From Melastoma dodecandrum (taxonomy: Eukaryota; Streptophyta; Magnoliopsida; Myrtales; Melastomataceae): a DNA stretch of 64,000 nucleotides. The notes beneath the pieces are model-generated. The model did no database searches and was not told where the DNA came from. It saw nothing but the letters and a program-made list of their open reading frames with translations. The DNA lies in NCBI GenBank assembly GCA_029817715.1, contig JARUPY010000087.1, forward strand, positions 1,612,001 through 1,676,000. The letters run 5' to 3'. Below, one piece after another: positions 12,680 through 26,000 of the stretch. Position 1 is the first letter of the stretch; the number at the start of each line of letters is the position of its first letter. The position numbers were made by a program, and so were the translations under genes.

Positions 12680-13905
12680 CAAGACATGAATAAGATATGG
12701 TTCCTCGATAGTGACTGTAGTAACCATGTCACAGGGATCAAGAAGAACTTTGTGTAGCTTGATGAGAAATTTAACTCTCTCTTGGAACTTGTTGATAGCA
12801 AGAAGTTGAAGATATAAGGTAAATATATTGTTTCAGTTTTCAGTGCAGAAGGTCAATTGAAGAGGATGTACGACATCTTCTACACTTCAAAAATCGCATA
12901 GAACATACTTAGTGTGAGACAAATGATGAAAAATGGATATAAGTTGGTTTTTGCATAAGGTCAATGTGAGATAACGGACAGAAGGTCGCAGTCGTGAAGA
13001 TGACGCCCAACAATTTGTTCCCGTTAACGATGACTCCTTGCATGGGGTTCTCAAAATTGAGGTTGTAGATGATTCTCATCTTTGACATCTCAGGTATGGA
13101 CATTTAAACAGGAAATGTTTAGCTCTATTAAAGCAGAAGGATATGGTAGTAGGACTACATTCTATACAAGCTGCAGAGAAGACGTCTGTGAAAGATGTGT
13201 CCTCGGAAAGCTTTATCGTCTTCCATTCCCAAACACATCATGGAGAGCTCAAACCCCTCTCGAGCTGGTTCATGTGGATATTTCTGGACCGACTCAAACT
13301 TCGTCTCTCGGTTACATAGGATACTTTCTGTTGTTCGTAGATGACTATACTAAAATGATTTGACTTTATTTTCTTGAGAGGAAGTCAGATGCTTTCGCCA
13401 CCTTTTTGAAGTTCAAAGCACTTGTTGAGAATCAAAGTGAATACATAATTAAGACCTTGAGGACAGATCGCAGACGAGAGTTTCTATCGAGACCAATCTT
13501 GGACTATTGTCAACAGAAGGAGATACAAAGATAGTTGACTGTGCAGTATTCTCCACAGGAGAATGGAGTCGCAGAAAGAAAGAACAGAACCATAGTGGAG
13601 ATGGCCAGAAGCATGCTGAGGGCAAAGGTCTGCCGAACAAGTTCTGGGCAGAAGTTGTTAACACATCTTCCTACCTTCTAAACAGATCTCCTACAAAAGC
13701 AGTTAGGGACAAAACACCATATGAAGCGTGGCACAGAAGGAAGCTCATAGTAAATCATTTGAAAGTATTTGGGTGTATTGGATATGCACTCATACCTTCT
13801 CAAGGAAGAGAAAAGTTTGATGGAAAATGTGAGAAGTTGATTTTCATCAGATATAGTGATGAATCGAAGGATATCATCTGTATAATCCGATCGCTGACAA
13901 GTTAG
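12680..13905 (+). pseudogene. copia protease and integrase remnants
   Basis: A protease start is readable near 12697 (WFLDSDCSNHVTG, with the catalytic Asp context). Integrase core pieces follow: VHVDISGPTQ and FVDDYTKMI (about 13269-13363), then a frame change, QENGVAERKNRT near 13558 and a long open stretch to 13905 with NKFWAEVV and FGCIGYA. Several stops and frame changes separate the pieces. Confidence 0.85.
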
Positions 13906-14199
13906 TTCTGTCGAGAGATGTTATCTTTGATGAACTTACAGCTTGGAAGTGGCAGGAAGAGTCTTCTATGACTCAGGTGTTCTAGTATACATAAGCAGTA
14001 GCAGAAGCATCTGTACAGAACCCTATCAGAACAATAGAAGCAACAACAGAAGTTACAGTACATAATCCCATCGGAATAACAGAAGCTAGTTCCTCTAGAA
14101 CCATTCCAAAAGCAAAGGGTCCTATTGGAGATACACCACCGAGGAGGTATCGATCATTCACTGAAATTTATGAGCAAGCTAACTTTACTCTTGCTGCAT

Positions 14200-14952
14200 T
14201 TGAGCCACATAACTTTGAGGAGGCAGCTGAAGAAGAAAAATGGAGAAATGCCATGAAGGAGGAGATGACTTCTATAGAGAAGAATGACACATGGTCATTG
14301 GTCGATCTTCCAAAAGGAAAAGAAGCTATCGGGTTAAAGTAGATCTACAAGACCAAGTATAATGAAGATGGAAGCATGCAGAAGCATAAAGCTTGCATTG
14401 TAGCAAAAGGCTATTCGAAGAAGTCTGCAGCAAAAAGGGCACACAGAAGGTTGGATTGAAGTATACAAAAGAGCATAAGGATGATCTGGAGGGTTATGTA
14501 GATAGTGATTGGGTAGGAAGCTTGGATGATCACATAAATACATCAGGATACTTGTTCTGCATTAGAGCAAAGCCCATTTCATGGAGTTCAAAGAAGCAAA
14601 GCACTGTTGCCCTCTCATCTGCAGAAGCTGAGTACATCGCAGCAAATGAAGCAACAAGATGAGCTGTCTCATCTGTAGAAGGTTACTTCTAGAGTTACAA
14701 CAGAAGGTGGACGAGCCAACAACAATCTTCTATGATAACCAATCTGCAATTGCTTTGACCAAGAATCCAGTTTTCTATGCAAGATCCAAGCACATAGAAC
14801 TTCGTCATCATTTCACCAAAGAGATGATTTTGCAGAAAGAGATTCTTCTAGAGTTCATCAACACCCATGATCAACCGACAGATGTTCTTACCAAGGCGGT
14901 GTCTTCGAAGAAGTTCGAGACATTCAAAGACTACTTGAAGATCATAAATTAA
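14200..14952 (+). pseudogene. copia RT start fused to RNase H (RT core deleted)
   Basis: RT begins near 14224 (WRNAMKEEM, then TWSLVDLPKGK) and has a stop at 14340-14342. After the VAKGYSK motif the sequence jumps to the RNase H domain near 14405: DSDWVGSLDDH, SWSSKKQSTVALSSAEAEY and YDNQSAIALTKNPV. The segment with the polymerase active site is absent, so this copy is incapable of reverse transcription. Confidence 0.85.
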
Positions 14953-14959
14953 GAGAGGG

Positions 14960-15273
14960 GGTTGAAGTTAATTTATAATCCAATTCAATACAATATTAGT
15001 AACGGAAATCTCATTTAAGTGGAACATGAGACATTTAAGTAGATTATTAAATATGTCGATTTCTATTATGATTTGAGTTTCCTACTCCTCTCTATATATA
15101 GAGAGACGTGTAGACATTTCATGTAAGAAAATATAGCCAAAACACTTGGTATACATTCCTCATAGGTGCATCAGCTCTACAGAAGATTTTCTATATCCTA
15201 CAGAAGGTCATCGACGGTACAAAACTTACGTTCCTTCTCCCTTCCTATTCAATCCTGTCACGTGACCCCAACA
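14960..15273 (+). repeat. 3' LTR of the copia element
   Basis: Begins GGTTGAAG after the purine tract (the expected TG start is mutated) and ends CCCCAACA. It matches 11225-11579 with scattered substitutions and deletions. Confidence 0.88.
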
Positions 15274-15597
15274 GAATTTGGGGAATATTCATGGAAAATA
15301 AAAAAAATATAGCGAATTCAAGGGCCAATATTGAAAATAGGAAGCGGGGCCCACCACCACCCCTTCTGCAAGAAAACGATTGCAATTGACGGAGGAAGAA
15401 CAGGGGATCCGGGGAATTTCTCCTTTGATCAGTTTTGGTTCGACGCTGCATCTGGGTTCCGATCCCGATTCCGATTTCATCCCTTCCCCTCTTCGTTCTC
15501 TCTGTCGTCGTCGTCGTGGTGTTTATTTTATCGATTTGGGGTTCGTCTTTGTTTGTCCTGCCCTGCCCTGTTCGCCTCCATTCGCCGCAGCGACGCC

Positions 15598-17456
15598 ATG
15601 GCCAACAGTAATCTCCCTCGAAGAATCATCAAGGTTCTTCCTTTTCCATCCCAACCCCCCCTAATTCTTCTGGGTCCGTCTTCTTCTTTCTGAATTTCGT
15701 GGTCATCTAGAATTTGTTTGTTCTATGCGTTTTTGTTAAGATTTTGGAATTAGGGTTTCTTTTCTTTGTCTTTTTTTTTTTCTCGGCCTTCCGCAACTAG
15801 CTGCATTTCGAAGTTGATTGTGCCTGGATTTCTGATCTCTGAAAATTGTGCATCGTCGTTTGCCCTCCTGTCTTACATCGCATTTTGACCCTCGTGTAAT
15901 ATTTACAGGAAACTCAGCGTCTGCTCAGCGAACCAGGTACGATTTTGATTGGCCATTTTCTCGCATGGATTCTTAGGTAGTCGTCGTAAGTTACCAGCAT
16001 TTATGTCCTTTGAATCGAGGCTGATGGTTTAGAGGAGAATCTAAGATGCCCAGAACCTTGGACCTTAGAACGATGAGATCTGAAGCCTTGCTCTTCGTTG
16101 GCTACTTTATGATATGACATTTGAAAGCATTTGTTTGTGCTGTGATTTTGACTACTCTGGGACGTGCGATGCATTGGCGTCTTTCTTGCAGCTCCTGGGA
16201 TTAGTGCTTCACCTTCAGAGGATAACATGCGATATTTCAATGTCATGATTCTTGGTCCCACACAATCTCCATATGAAGGTAACTGGACCCAGTAAATGGT
16301 TGTTGCGATCATCATGTAGTACTTTGTCATCAATTGAGGGCTACTACTTCCTCCCTAGAGTTATTCATGGTTCGCATTGTTAGCACATGACATGTGGCAC
16401 GTGCATGTCTAAGCTAGTTTTATAAACGCGACGTGGCAGCAGTTCTGTGTGCTTGTAATGGTAACCTTGAGGCTTGTGATTGATATTTTTCCCTATGTCT
16501 TAAAGGGAAGGGCTGTGTCCTCTCCAGATTCATATTGTCTTGTTCTGTGCGAATTTTTTATGGTCTTATGTTCTTTGAAGGAGAATTTAGTTCTTTGGTT
16601 TGTCTCATTAAAACATCTGTTCAACACCCTTTGCAACGAATTTTCTGCAGGGGGAGTTTTCAAACTGGAATTGTTTTTACCTGAAGAGTATCCTATGGCA
16701 GCACCTAAGGTATTCCTCCCTCTGCTAATGTCCGTCTGTTTTGGTGCATGTTCTTTTCTCATTATTAAATCGAGGAGGTTCAACTGAAATCAATTTAAGG
16801 AGCTTATATTTACTCCAGGAGACAGATTCTTTTAATAAAAGTAATGGTATTTGGAAGGATAATGCTAGTTTCTTTGCACTGCTGGTGGATTTATTTTTAC
16901 TGGTTCTTTGGAACAGGTCCGCTTCCTCACCAAAATCTACCATCCTAATATTGACAAGGTAACTGATTTTGGATTTGTCTTGAACCCTCTTGACTTGGTC
17001 ATTTCCCATAATGTATCTGATGGTGTGAATCCTATGTGAACTTAAGCTTGGTCGAATATGCCTTGACATTCTGAAAGACAAATGGAGCCCTGCGCTTCAA
17101 ATAAGGACTGTCCTTTTGAGGTAACTTGACATCTTATTGTGTCTGATAACATCCAATTTCTGGGGACCTTGCATTTTCATTTCACTTGCATAAGTAATAG
17201 TCAGAACGCTTTGTTGATTCTAAGTATTCAAGCACTTCTGAGCGCCCCCAACCCTGATGACCCTCTTTCCGAGAACATTGCCAAGCACTGGAAGACTAAT
17301 GAGGCGGAAGCTGTCGAAACAGGTGATAATAACCATCACAATCATCCAGCTATTAATTACCATGTTCTTACAGAAGTCCTTGTTTGTCTCACTGCTTTCT
17401 TTTTCCACGCTCCTGCAGCTAAGGAATGGACTAGATTGTATGCCAGCGGGGCATGA
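15598..17456 (+). CDS. UBC13: ubiquitin-conjugating enzyme E2, UBC13 type (8 exons)
   Basis: E2 that builds Lys63-linked ubiquitin chains together with a UEV (MMS2-type) partner, in DNA-damage tolerance and signalling. Exons: 15598-15633, 15909-15936, 16192-16278, 16651-16709, 16917-16958, 17047-17120, 17225-17322, 17419-17456. All have GT..AG borders and consistent phases, giving 153 residues, exactly the UBC13 length. The start [13 protein letters not shown] and the end WTRLYASGA match the plant UBC35/36 pair. The active-site Cys is residue 89 in [17 protein letters not shown], and the HPN motif is at YHPNIDK. The first exon is only 12 codons and the second 28 bases. The gene starts about 325 bp after the copia element. 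No defect was seen. Confidence 0.97.
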
Positions 17457-20089
17457 CAGACTCTTCGACATCCTTAGCTTAATTTACCTGGAAATTGATG
17501 GACCAGGACTTGAGAGTCCGTATATCCGGTCCTCCCTCTGAGATGGACCACCGGCTCGATTACTGTACCCACCTCAGCTACATCTTTTATAAAACACTGC
17601 AGCTGTATAATCCAGTTGTCATTTAACCTACATGTTCTGAAACAGGGACATCGTCATCTTGTCTATGTTTGTTGAGCTACTTGCAATTCTTTTTTTCTGG
17701 GGTCACTTTCCCTGGGCCTTGATCGCCATGCTATGGTGCTTAAACAGTCACGTTAGTCACAATCAGTAGTAGTGATATGCCCTTGAGAGCAGGAGCCTTC
17801 TCTTTTTTTTTTTTTTTGATGTTTTGGCTTGGGAGAGGGATGGACAGACTGTGGTCCACATCCAAAGGAAGGACCTTCAGAGACATTGGAGAAGGACGAG
17901 ACTTGAGTTGTGCAAGTTTTCCATGTCATGGTCCAGCAACTCAGGAGATGTCGGAGATAAGATCGAAGCTGTGATATGGTACCATTTGTTTGCCAAGGAA
18001 CAAGTATTGGGGCAGCATACATTCATTCATCAGATTTTGCTTCCCCAACTAGAGAGATCTTTCATGGCTTCAGAGACTCTCGGGGACCAGGTCTAATCAA
18101 GCGTCTGCTGTCATATTCCCCCAGCAATTTCGAAAGGATGGGATTGTTGATGTTAGATGGGGTTGATTAGAGTTGGAGAGATCCTCTGTTGATCTGCTGA
18201 AACAATCAAATGGATTCCTTGATAATGACCAACCAACTCATTTTACTCTCGGTGGCCAATGTTTATTCCAGCCGACAAATTGAAAAGGGCGGACTAATAA
18301 CTACTACTTTGGTGGGATTAGCAGATCAATAAAAGGGCATTTGACAATGATTAGAGCCACATCAGGTGGCAATCATTTTGCTGATTTTGACTCCGACAGC
18401 ATGAAGAAACCACGGGCTATGTTACATTTTAACGTCAGTCGAGAAAAAAAATTATAAAATATGATAAAAATTTTGATATTCTGGAAATAATGTCATGAAA
18501 TCGAATTTTATAAGCTCGACTTTACATAAAAAGAAAGCCGAACTTATTTAACTTAAAAAGATTTTAAAAAAAGTTCGACTTCTCTGAGGAGCTTCTCGGC
18601 AAAGTCTTCGAATTTGGGACATTATTTTAAAAATTTTCAATTTATCTACTCTATTTCATAAATTTCTCCGAGTACTTCAATGAATGCAGGCAGGCACCAA
18701 AACCAATCCCTCTGAAACAATGTAAAGGCGTGGGGGGAGGGAGGCGGTCGCCTTCAACCTTCAGCCACCAATGCCGGGCAGCAGAAGATGGGATCACCTA
18801 CCCATTATTACTTTTCCTCTGGACCCCCACACAAAGACACCCATCCCCTTCTGCCGAGGAGGGGGCGCTGTAAGAACTAATGAGGAAAGACTTTCACAGC
18901 TTAATGAGAGACCCACACGTGAATTGCCCTGCCCCCACAGCCCAAGAAGGGGACTGCAGTTCTGTACTCGCTCATTTGCCCCCATAACCAGGGTAAAGAC
19001 CCCTCACTTGCAAACAAGGCCGATTCTCCCTACTCCCCCCCCCCCCCCTCCACAAGTTTCTCTTTTGGATTTTTGCATTTTGCTTTCCAAGGGAAGTGCA
19101 GCTGTCCTGTCTGTGCCCGGGTTATTATTAAATGGTGCAAAAGGGTGTTCCTTCAACCACAGTAAACCATCTGCCTTGACACCTAAAATAGTGCCACCAT
19201 CCCCACCCCATCACAAGACTCCCCCAAATTGGGGACAAAAGACAAGCAAAGAGCTGAGCTAATCAATGCAATCAACCACCCCATGTCCAAGGCCCCACCC
19301 CCACCCCCTCAAACATTTCTCTTTTCATTATAACTTGTTGTCTTCCTTTATTTACACCTTTTCCCCCTACCCACCTCTGTACCAAAGGCAATCAAATGTC
19401 CCTTTTCTACAACCACCAGTGTTTACCAGCACCCACTACTCCACAAACCCATTAAGAGACCTAAAACTTGCAGTGCAGTTCAATTCAATTCAAGCCTGCC
19501 TTTTTAAGTCCTTACCCCAGGGAAATGCACAGGATTAGACTGAGGGGGAAACAATGTTTTGGACTTTTATTGATGAAATGATTAACAAGAAGATATAACA
19601 AACAATTGTAAATAGCCTATTCATCCATCCTCTTGCGGCCCTCCTAATCTTAAGGTAAACTCCCCAGGCTTCAGGGATTTCAGTGTTTTCTGTAAATATT
19701 TCATTTGACAACACATACACATGCAAACTTTTTTTAGCTTCTCTTCCTACCAGCAAAGCCAACAATGAATGGCTCCCCCACCCCAACTTGAATATAATGT
19801 GATTCAACAATTGTACACATTTTGCGGCACCAGCCCAGCATGAATATTAAAAGAAAGGGATCTAAATAAAGAGGGGAGAAAAGAAAGGGAAGAAAAGGAG
19901 GGGTGCATGAAGTTCATCTCATGGCTGCTGGGGTGAAGGTTATTTCGTGAAAATATCCCGAAAATCTTAGGAGGGGAAGGAATCTATTTGCAGGGCAGCA
20001 ACAAGTTCCGAACAATAGGGTTGTAGAAGAGCAGAAGAGAAGGCAAAATAGCGGATGCAGGCAGCAATTCAAAGGTCTATTTCTGCGCA
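17457..20089. other. UBC13 3' flank and intergenic DNA
   Basis: 17457-17800 is probably UBC13 3' UTR. 17820-18170 contains open but unrecognised sequence (for example GLIKRLLSYSPSNFERMGLL) with no gene structure around it. A GTCGAA/TTATAAG repeat copy lies at about 18500-18560. 18730-19540 is C-rich with poly-C and CCCCA runs and no convincing gene. 19540-20089 should contain the 3' UTR of the minus-strand TTL gene. Confidence 0.4.
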
Positions 20090-23081
20090 CTAAAAGCTGT
20101 AATACCTCACCGAGTGCTCCAATACGTCGCGACTTGGGCACACGATTTCTTTCACCCGACAACCATTTTTGTATATCTTGAATGTTGGAACTATTCTCAC
20201 GCTCTCAGAATAGGCAATTGTCGAGCATTCTACCACATCCACCTTCAATTAAGAAGATGCGGTCAGCCAGAAAGTAACCCAAAAAGAAAAAGGGACACGG
20301 AAGATCCGGACCCTTTTTTTGGAGATGGTGGCTAGGTGTTATGCCACAACGAGAAAGATGGCGTATAAAGATATAGCTGTTATGACAGAGAGTAAATGCT
20401 GCACCTTGAGAAAACTAACAGAGGGATTCCGGCTGCAAAGTACATCCACGAATGATGACATCTGTTTGCATTGAGAATCCGAGGCTGATTTAAAGTATAC
20501 CACAGAGACTCCTGAATTGGAATGACTGTTAGAGGCAAACGGGAACTGAATGAACATTACAAAGGTGTTAAATTTGAGAGTAGCTGAAGAACAACCACCT
20601 TGCAAGGATATCGCAGCCTTGAATTGTTCCAGACACTGCACCTCCTCTACTTCACCACCGAACTTCATGTTAGTTATCTCTTCCCCAAGAGACTTTTTCA
20701 AAGCGATTTGCGCATGGAAAAGAGCTTCTGCGACTTCATTATCATCAGGAATTTCAGTCCGCAGAATCTCATAATCTCTCACAGCTTCTTCCCACCTTTC
20801 CAGCTGCATAAAAGAAAACTCACTAGCTAAAAACAATGTTTCGTTTGACATCCTAAGAAACCCCTAGTAGGATATGTGAGCAAGAAAATTCAAAATCACC
20901 TTGCTGTTCGAGGCAGCTCTTCTTAGCAGAGCTTTGGTATAATTTGGTTGAACTTGTAACGCACGGTTGCAATCCTCCACAGACTGTTCCCACTGACCAA
21001 GTTTGACCCAGCATGCAGCTCTGTTGCAATACAAAACGGAGTTCGAAGGATCGAGCCTAAGGCCCTCCCCATATGCCAGGCAAGCTTCTGTGAATCTCTC
21101 TGACTTGAAGAGATCATTCCCACGAGCACGTGCCCTTGCTATTAATCTTACATTCTTCAGCAGCCCTGAAACTTCAAAATTTTGGGTGTCAATTTGCCCT
21201 GCTTTCTCTGCTGCAGAAATTGCACTGTCAAACCTGCAAGACACCCATCACTCTATCCTCATCCTCTCTCCAATAGATCAGATTTCTTGGTCCCAAAATC
21301 AAGTATCTGAACTCACCTCCCCAAGGCTAACTCAATATGTGCTCGCACAAACAGTGGGTAGGCTTCTGAGAGCATCCCAAAAAACCGAGCACGAGCACAT
21401 GATTCGTTCAAAGGTCCTACCTTGGGACTGTTTTTAAAATTTTTCTCAGCTTCTTCCAATTGGCGAAGCTTCAAAAGTGCCTCCACTCTACACATAGAGA
21501 GCTGTAAATTGAATCGGAACACACTCAGATTTCTTGATGCATGAGCGTCAGATCACTGAATTCACCAAAGAAAGCAATGAGAATGAAAATACCTGAGAAG
21601 AGGAGTCTGCACCAGCAGCTATAGCACTCTCACATTCTCTCAACACCAAGTTCCAATCGCCAACTTTCCGGGCATCGGTACATCTACTAATATGCTTCTC
21701 TAAAATCTGTAACTTCTTCAGCTCATTTGCATCCACCAGTTGTCCCGGCACATTTAGACATCTCTTCGAGTTCTCAATCTGTCCTAGTCTGCAAAAAAAA
21801 AATGAAGTCAGATGATCCAAAACAACCTTGCCAATGACACCACGCAGGGGATGAATCACAGAAGGACGAAAAACAAGAAGAAAAAAGGTGCGACCCAACA
21901 GAGAAAACTTTGCAGGCGCAGCGACAATCATCAAGCGCTATGTCTTTACTCTTTAGTGACCTTGGATCCCGCACTGTTACCCAGCATTGTCAAAACTAGA
22001 TCACTGACAAGGCAGGTATGAACCTCGCGCTGTAATATGACATAGCAAATCAAAAGAGTAATCCTATGCTTTGGGACGAGAAAACAGCCCGACACAATTT
22101 TTTTACGAGACCAAATAAAATTATCGCTGAAATGAAACAAGACCATGTCGCCCACCAGAATCCTCACCTAATATACAGGGAACCCAACCTCTGATGTGCC
22201 CTCCAATACCGAGGATCAAGCCTCACAGAAACCTCACAGTCTGCCACAGCCTCTCCTAATCTCCCCAAACCCGTCAAAGCCGCCGCCCTGTTGCTTCTAT
22301 AAGCTGCATTCCCAGGACTTATTCTGATAGCCTTATCATACAACTCCAATGCCTCCTGAAAATTCCCCTTCTTATAGTGCTCATTACCAAGCCTCTTCAT
22401 TTCCTCTGCTTCTGCTGGACCACCAATGCTGCCCAATGCCGTCCTCCGCATAGAATCGCCAGCTCCGGAATTAGGCCTAGAATAAGCCACAGAAGGGACA
22501 CCAGAATCCGCCCTACTGCCCCCTTTAGTGGGACCTCCTCCGCGCAGTATACTGCCGTGTCCATAGTTTCCCGAGCCTGAACCAAGAACATCCGGCCGGG
22601 GAGCCTGGTTAGACCCAGCGGCCGACTGGGAAGTGTGGGTAGAATCTTTCTCCTTGAAGATCCTTCCAGACGGACAAATGTTTCCGGCAGGGAGCACATT
22701 CAAAGGCGGCGAATTGACCGCGCCTTGGTTGCCAGGGTCGGATCTTGCCTGCAGCGAGCCGAATGCCCGGGCGGCTTTCCCTGATCCGGCAGTCGGGCTG
22801 TTGTCACTCGAGCCGGAGAGTTCGCCGGAGTGGTTGTTAGGTCCCCAGACGATAGGACAAGGAGCATTCAGGCCGGAAACGGATCCCAAAGAGTTGGAAC
22901 TGCTGGTGGTGGTGGTGGAGGTGGGGTTGACCCCTCCGGCCTGACGAGTCACGAGGGGGGAAACAGGAGAACCCAGATCGAGTTCCCGGAAATCGGGCTT
23001 GTCGGGCTCGCAAACGAGGGAGTCACAGAGACGGTCCGACAAGTAATCGTAACCGAGTTCGGGCTGTCCGGGATGCGACAT
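20090..23081 (-). CDS. TTL1: TPR-repeat thioredoxin-like protein, TTL family (7 exons)
   Basis: Plant TTL proteins are TPR scaffolds linked to osmotic-stress and brassinosteroid signalling. Exons in transcript order: 23081-22168, 21788-21593, 21501-21317, 21233-20900, 20803-20599, 20511-20405, 20242-20090. They splice in phase to 697 residues, close to the known family length. Residues 1 to about 215 are low-complexity Ser/Gly/Pro-rich. TPR motifs follow ([20 protein letters not shown], then a second cluster with [20 protein letters not shown] and [20 protein letters not shown]). The C-terminus is a thioredoxin fold (VSVVYFKSA.. [11 protein letters not shown]) lacking the redox CxxC, as known for this family. 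It ends [11 protein letters not shown]. Which TTL paralogue this is cannot be decided by eye. Confidence 0.95.
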
Positions 23082-26000
23082 CTTCACAAGGCACCCACTG
23101 AAGGAATGCACTCCGGGACCTGAGGCAGGCAAGCAAGCAAATGCCCCACTTCGCCCACCCCCACCCCCCTACACACACACACACACACAAAAGCAAAGAG
23201 AAGAGATTTCGGGAAGTGGGTTGTTGCTCTGGACGGGAGGAGGAGGGAAGGGAAGGGGGAGAGGGGGAGGAAAGAGACGAGATTTGAGAAGGGGGAGGGG
23301 GATCTCGTGATATTAAAGGGAGGAAGCAAGGAGGGAATGTGAAAAATGAATGCGAATGTGAACTTTTGAATGCACACCCCGACCCAACCCAGTCCAGCCA
23401 CACGAGAGAAGAAGAAGAAGAAGGTTAGAGAGAAGAGATGGGGTTGTTCCAAATTCCTCCCCTTCTTACAAATCCAGAGTGACCACCCCTCTCGATCTCT
23501 CTCTCCTCGGACCGTACGACTGTCCTAACTCTATTTTTTTTTACTGTTCATCTTGGTATTGAGGTAACCCAACCTGTCTCTCTCTAGACAGCCAGCTAAA
23601 GAGATAGGAGTCATCATCATCAGTCGTTCAAGAAGGCGAGAGGGTGGAAAGAGTTGGGAGAGAATCCACCAAAAGGACAAAAAACGAGTCTAAAAAATCT
23701 TAAATTAAAAAAAAAAATGGCGTGGTTCCTGGGGGGTTGGGCAGCATCGTATGGTTTGTATGTTTAGGGGTGCGAGGGATGTGAGCTGGCCATGTGCAGG
23801 CAGAGAGAGAGGGGTTCCTCCATTTTTCCCTTTGATCGATTTCTGTGTTTTAACAGTTTACATGCATAATAATCACGTAATGAGGGAGGGGAAGAGAGAG
23901 AGAGAGGTGAGGAGAAATGGAATGGCTTCCAGCTAAGCAATTACCACCAACTCTTTTTGCCTTTTGTTGACGTCATTTGATTCCAGGAATATGCCAAGGA
24001 CGTTTGCCTCTTCCTCCTACGTACCAATTGATGTTTTCGTATTATATGAGATTGTCACGTCACTTGCTCTTTCTCTCATTCTTTTTTTCCGGGTTGATCT
24101 CTTCTGGGTAGACAAACCTTACGGGGATAATTGAGGTCGGTTAGTTTTAGTATAGTATAGGAGGAAGTCATTAAGTGCTTTTACTCCCCCCACCTAACCA
24201 CCCTTTCTAATCTGATATTTTAAAAAAAAAAAAAACATGGGCACACGCGTAAGCAACCAGAGAATGGTGGGGGCCTTCAAACTCTTGTCATCTGAAACAG
24301 CAACGAAGACTAGACTGTGTTGGGCAAATGGAAGTGAAAGTGGATAACGAGGTGTTTTCTTATTGAAGTTGCAATGTCCCGTCCCTTCTCTTCCCATGTG
24401 TTTTCCCCCCACTCGGGTTTTGCCTTTTTCCCGCCCTGGATAAAAATGACATGACCTCCTCACTCCTATTAAACACAAATCACTTCGAGTTTATTACTTT
24501 TATTTATTTATTACTTTTTTTATGAATAATCAAATAACATCAAATGCTCAAATATTTTACGAAATGGCAACTTCCTAATTAAAAAATTAATGTGTTGGGA
24601 TTTTTTGCTTTTATTTGCCCTTTAAAAAGTCGCCACTTCCACTAACATTTTTTATCTAATAAACATGATATATTTATTTATTTTTAAATAACAATAATTT
24701 TTATAAGGTCGCACCAGGTTTATTAGTCTTGGTGGAAAGTTGCGGGAGGACAACATTTACTTTTTTGTTGATGGGAAAAATTCAAGCATTCGTATTTCTG
24801 TACAACAAATTTTCAAATATCAAAATATCGATTTTTTAAAACCCACAAAATATGAATCCCAAGATATGAATTCCGATTTCGATCTTGAACTTTAAATTTT
24901 AGTAATTCAATAAATTTAAAAGTCTTTTTCGGTAATTCGATATTTATCAAATTATTAAAATTTATATTATTTCCCTTAATTTTATATAATGAAATATTAA
25001 TGCAAAAAATACAAAAAAAAACCCACTATTCACTCGAGTTTTATTCCTAATTAGTCTTGGTAGCAAAAATATTTCACGATTTATGACACAAATTTTCGAA
25101 ATTTCTAAAATAATATATTAAAATCTGCTTTTATAAAGCCAAATTTATTTATTAAGGAACTCAGCTTTTTAAGAATCGTTCGAGGGACTTAATTTTTCTT
25201 ACATAAATTGGCCAGCCCGTTTCTCTAAGAAAATTCACTTTTTAAAAGCCGAGTTCGAGACACTTATGAAGCTAAATTCGACATGATTTATTATATTATT
25301 TCATAAATTTCGTAAACGAAGGCTCTAAAAAGCGAAATATTTTCGCGACAAATTTAATTTAGAGCAAGGTTCATACTCACTCTTCCATCTAAGGAAGCCC
25401 GAGAGAGAGGTGCTGTCAGCAGGTGCTTCGGGGCGAGGAATGTGGGGACAACGTCGCGCCTAACAGGTTTTTCTGACTCATTATAAAAAGTTTTACATCG
25501 AGCTAAAGTATATTCGGTACTTTTATTCTTATCCAAAATATCGATTTATTAAAAATTCACTCGTAATTCCAAATTTATATTACCAAATGCGATATCAAAT
25601 TATGGAAATTTTAAAATTTCGACATGAATGCTCTCTGCCTGATTTATTTAACACCTTCGGCTATTTCTTTACCCTCCCCTCCCGGTCAAATCACATCAAA
25701 GGCGAGATGTAGAAAGTAAAAAAGAGTGGTTTGGAGGGCTGTGACAGAATAATTCATTTTGGTCCCCCCCCCCAACTTCCTTTTCTGGAAAGGTCGTTGA
25801 GTTGGTTTCTTCCTCTCTGTAAATTCTCTTGTTTACTCTCGGCGGGCGGGCTTCAGTGCTCCCTTTTGCCACATTTTGACAACTGTGGATAAATTATAAT
25901 CACACCTCTATCTATTGGTTTGGGGGACCAAATTCTAAACCACATTGTGAACCAACGGAGAAAGAACAAGGCATTTACTTTGTGGAGAGGGGGGGGGGGG

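Larger units (their letters stand above)
11225..15273 (+). mobile_element. degenerate Ty1/copia LTR retrotransposon
   Basis: Bounded by related direct repeats (11225-11579 and about 14960-15273) and by a perfect 5-bp target duplication GAATT (11220-11224 and 15274-15278). A primer-binding site lies beside the 5' LTR and a purine tract (AAGAGAGGGGG, 14951-14961) precedes the 3' LTR. Order of domains is gag, protease, integrase, RT, RNase H, the copia order. The reading frame is broken by many stops and the RT core with its active-site Asp pair is missing: sequence jumps from the start of RT (VAKGYSK) to the RNase H region near 14405. The LTRs differ by several indels, so the insertion is old. 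The hexamer CAGAAG is strikingly frequent. Confidence 0.95.

Noticed and set aside
11501..15210. CAGAAGG recurrences considered as a CRISPR-like or tandem array
   Set aside because: Spacing is irregular and copies are only 6-8 bases; this is a eukaryotic retroelement, so it is reported as motif enrichment only.
17777..18170. Overlapping ORFs downstream of UBC13, some with protein-like composition
   Set aside because: No recognised motif, no consistent frame and no splice structure; left as unassigned intergenic sequence.
18771..19262. 163-residue plus-strand ORF rich in Pro/Thr
   Set aside because: Low-complexity C-rich DNA with no recognisable domain, splice context or conservation signal.
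22377..23123. Plus-strand ORFs opposite TTL exon 1
   Set aside because: Shadows of the GC-rich, Ser/Gly-coding exon on the other strand.
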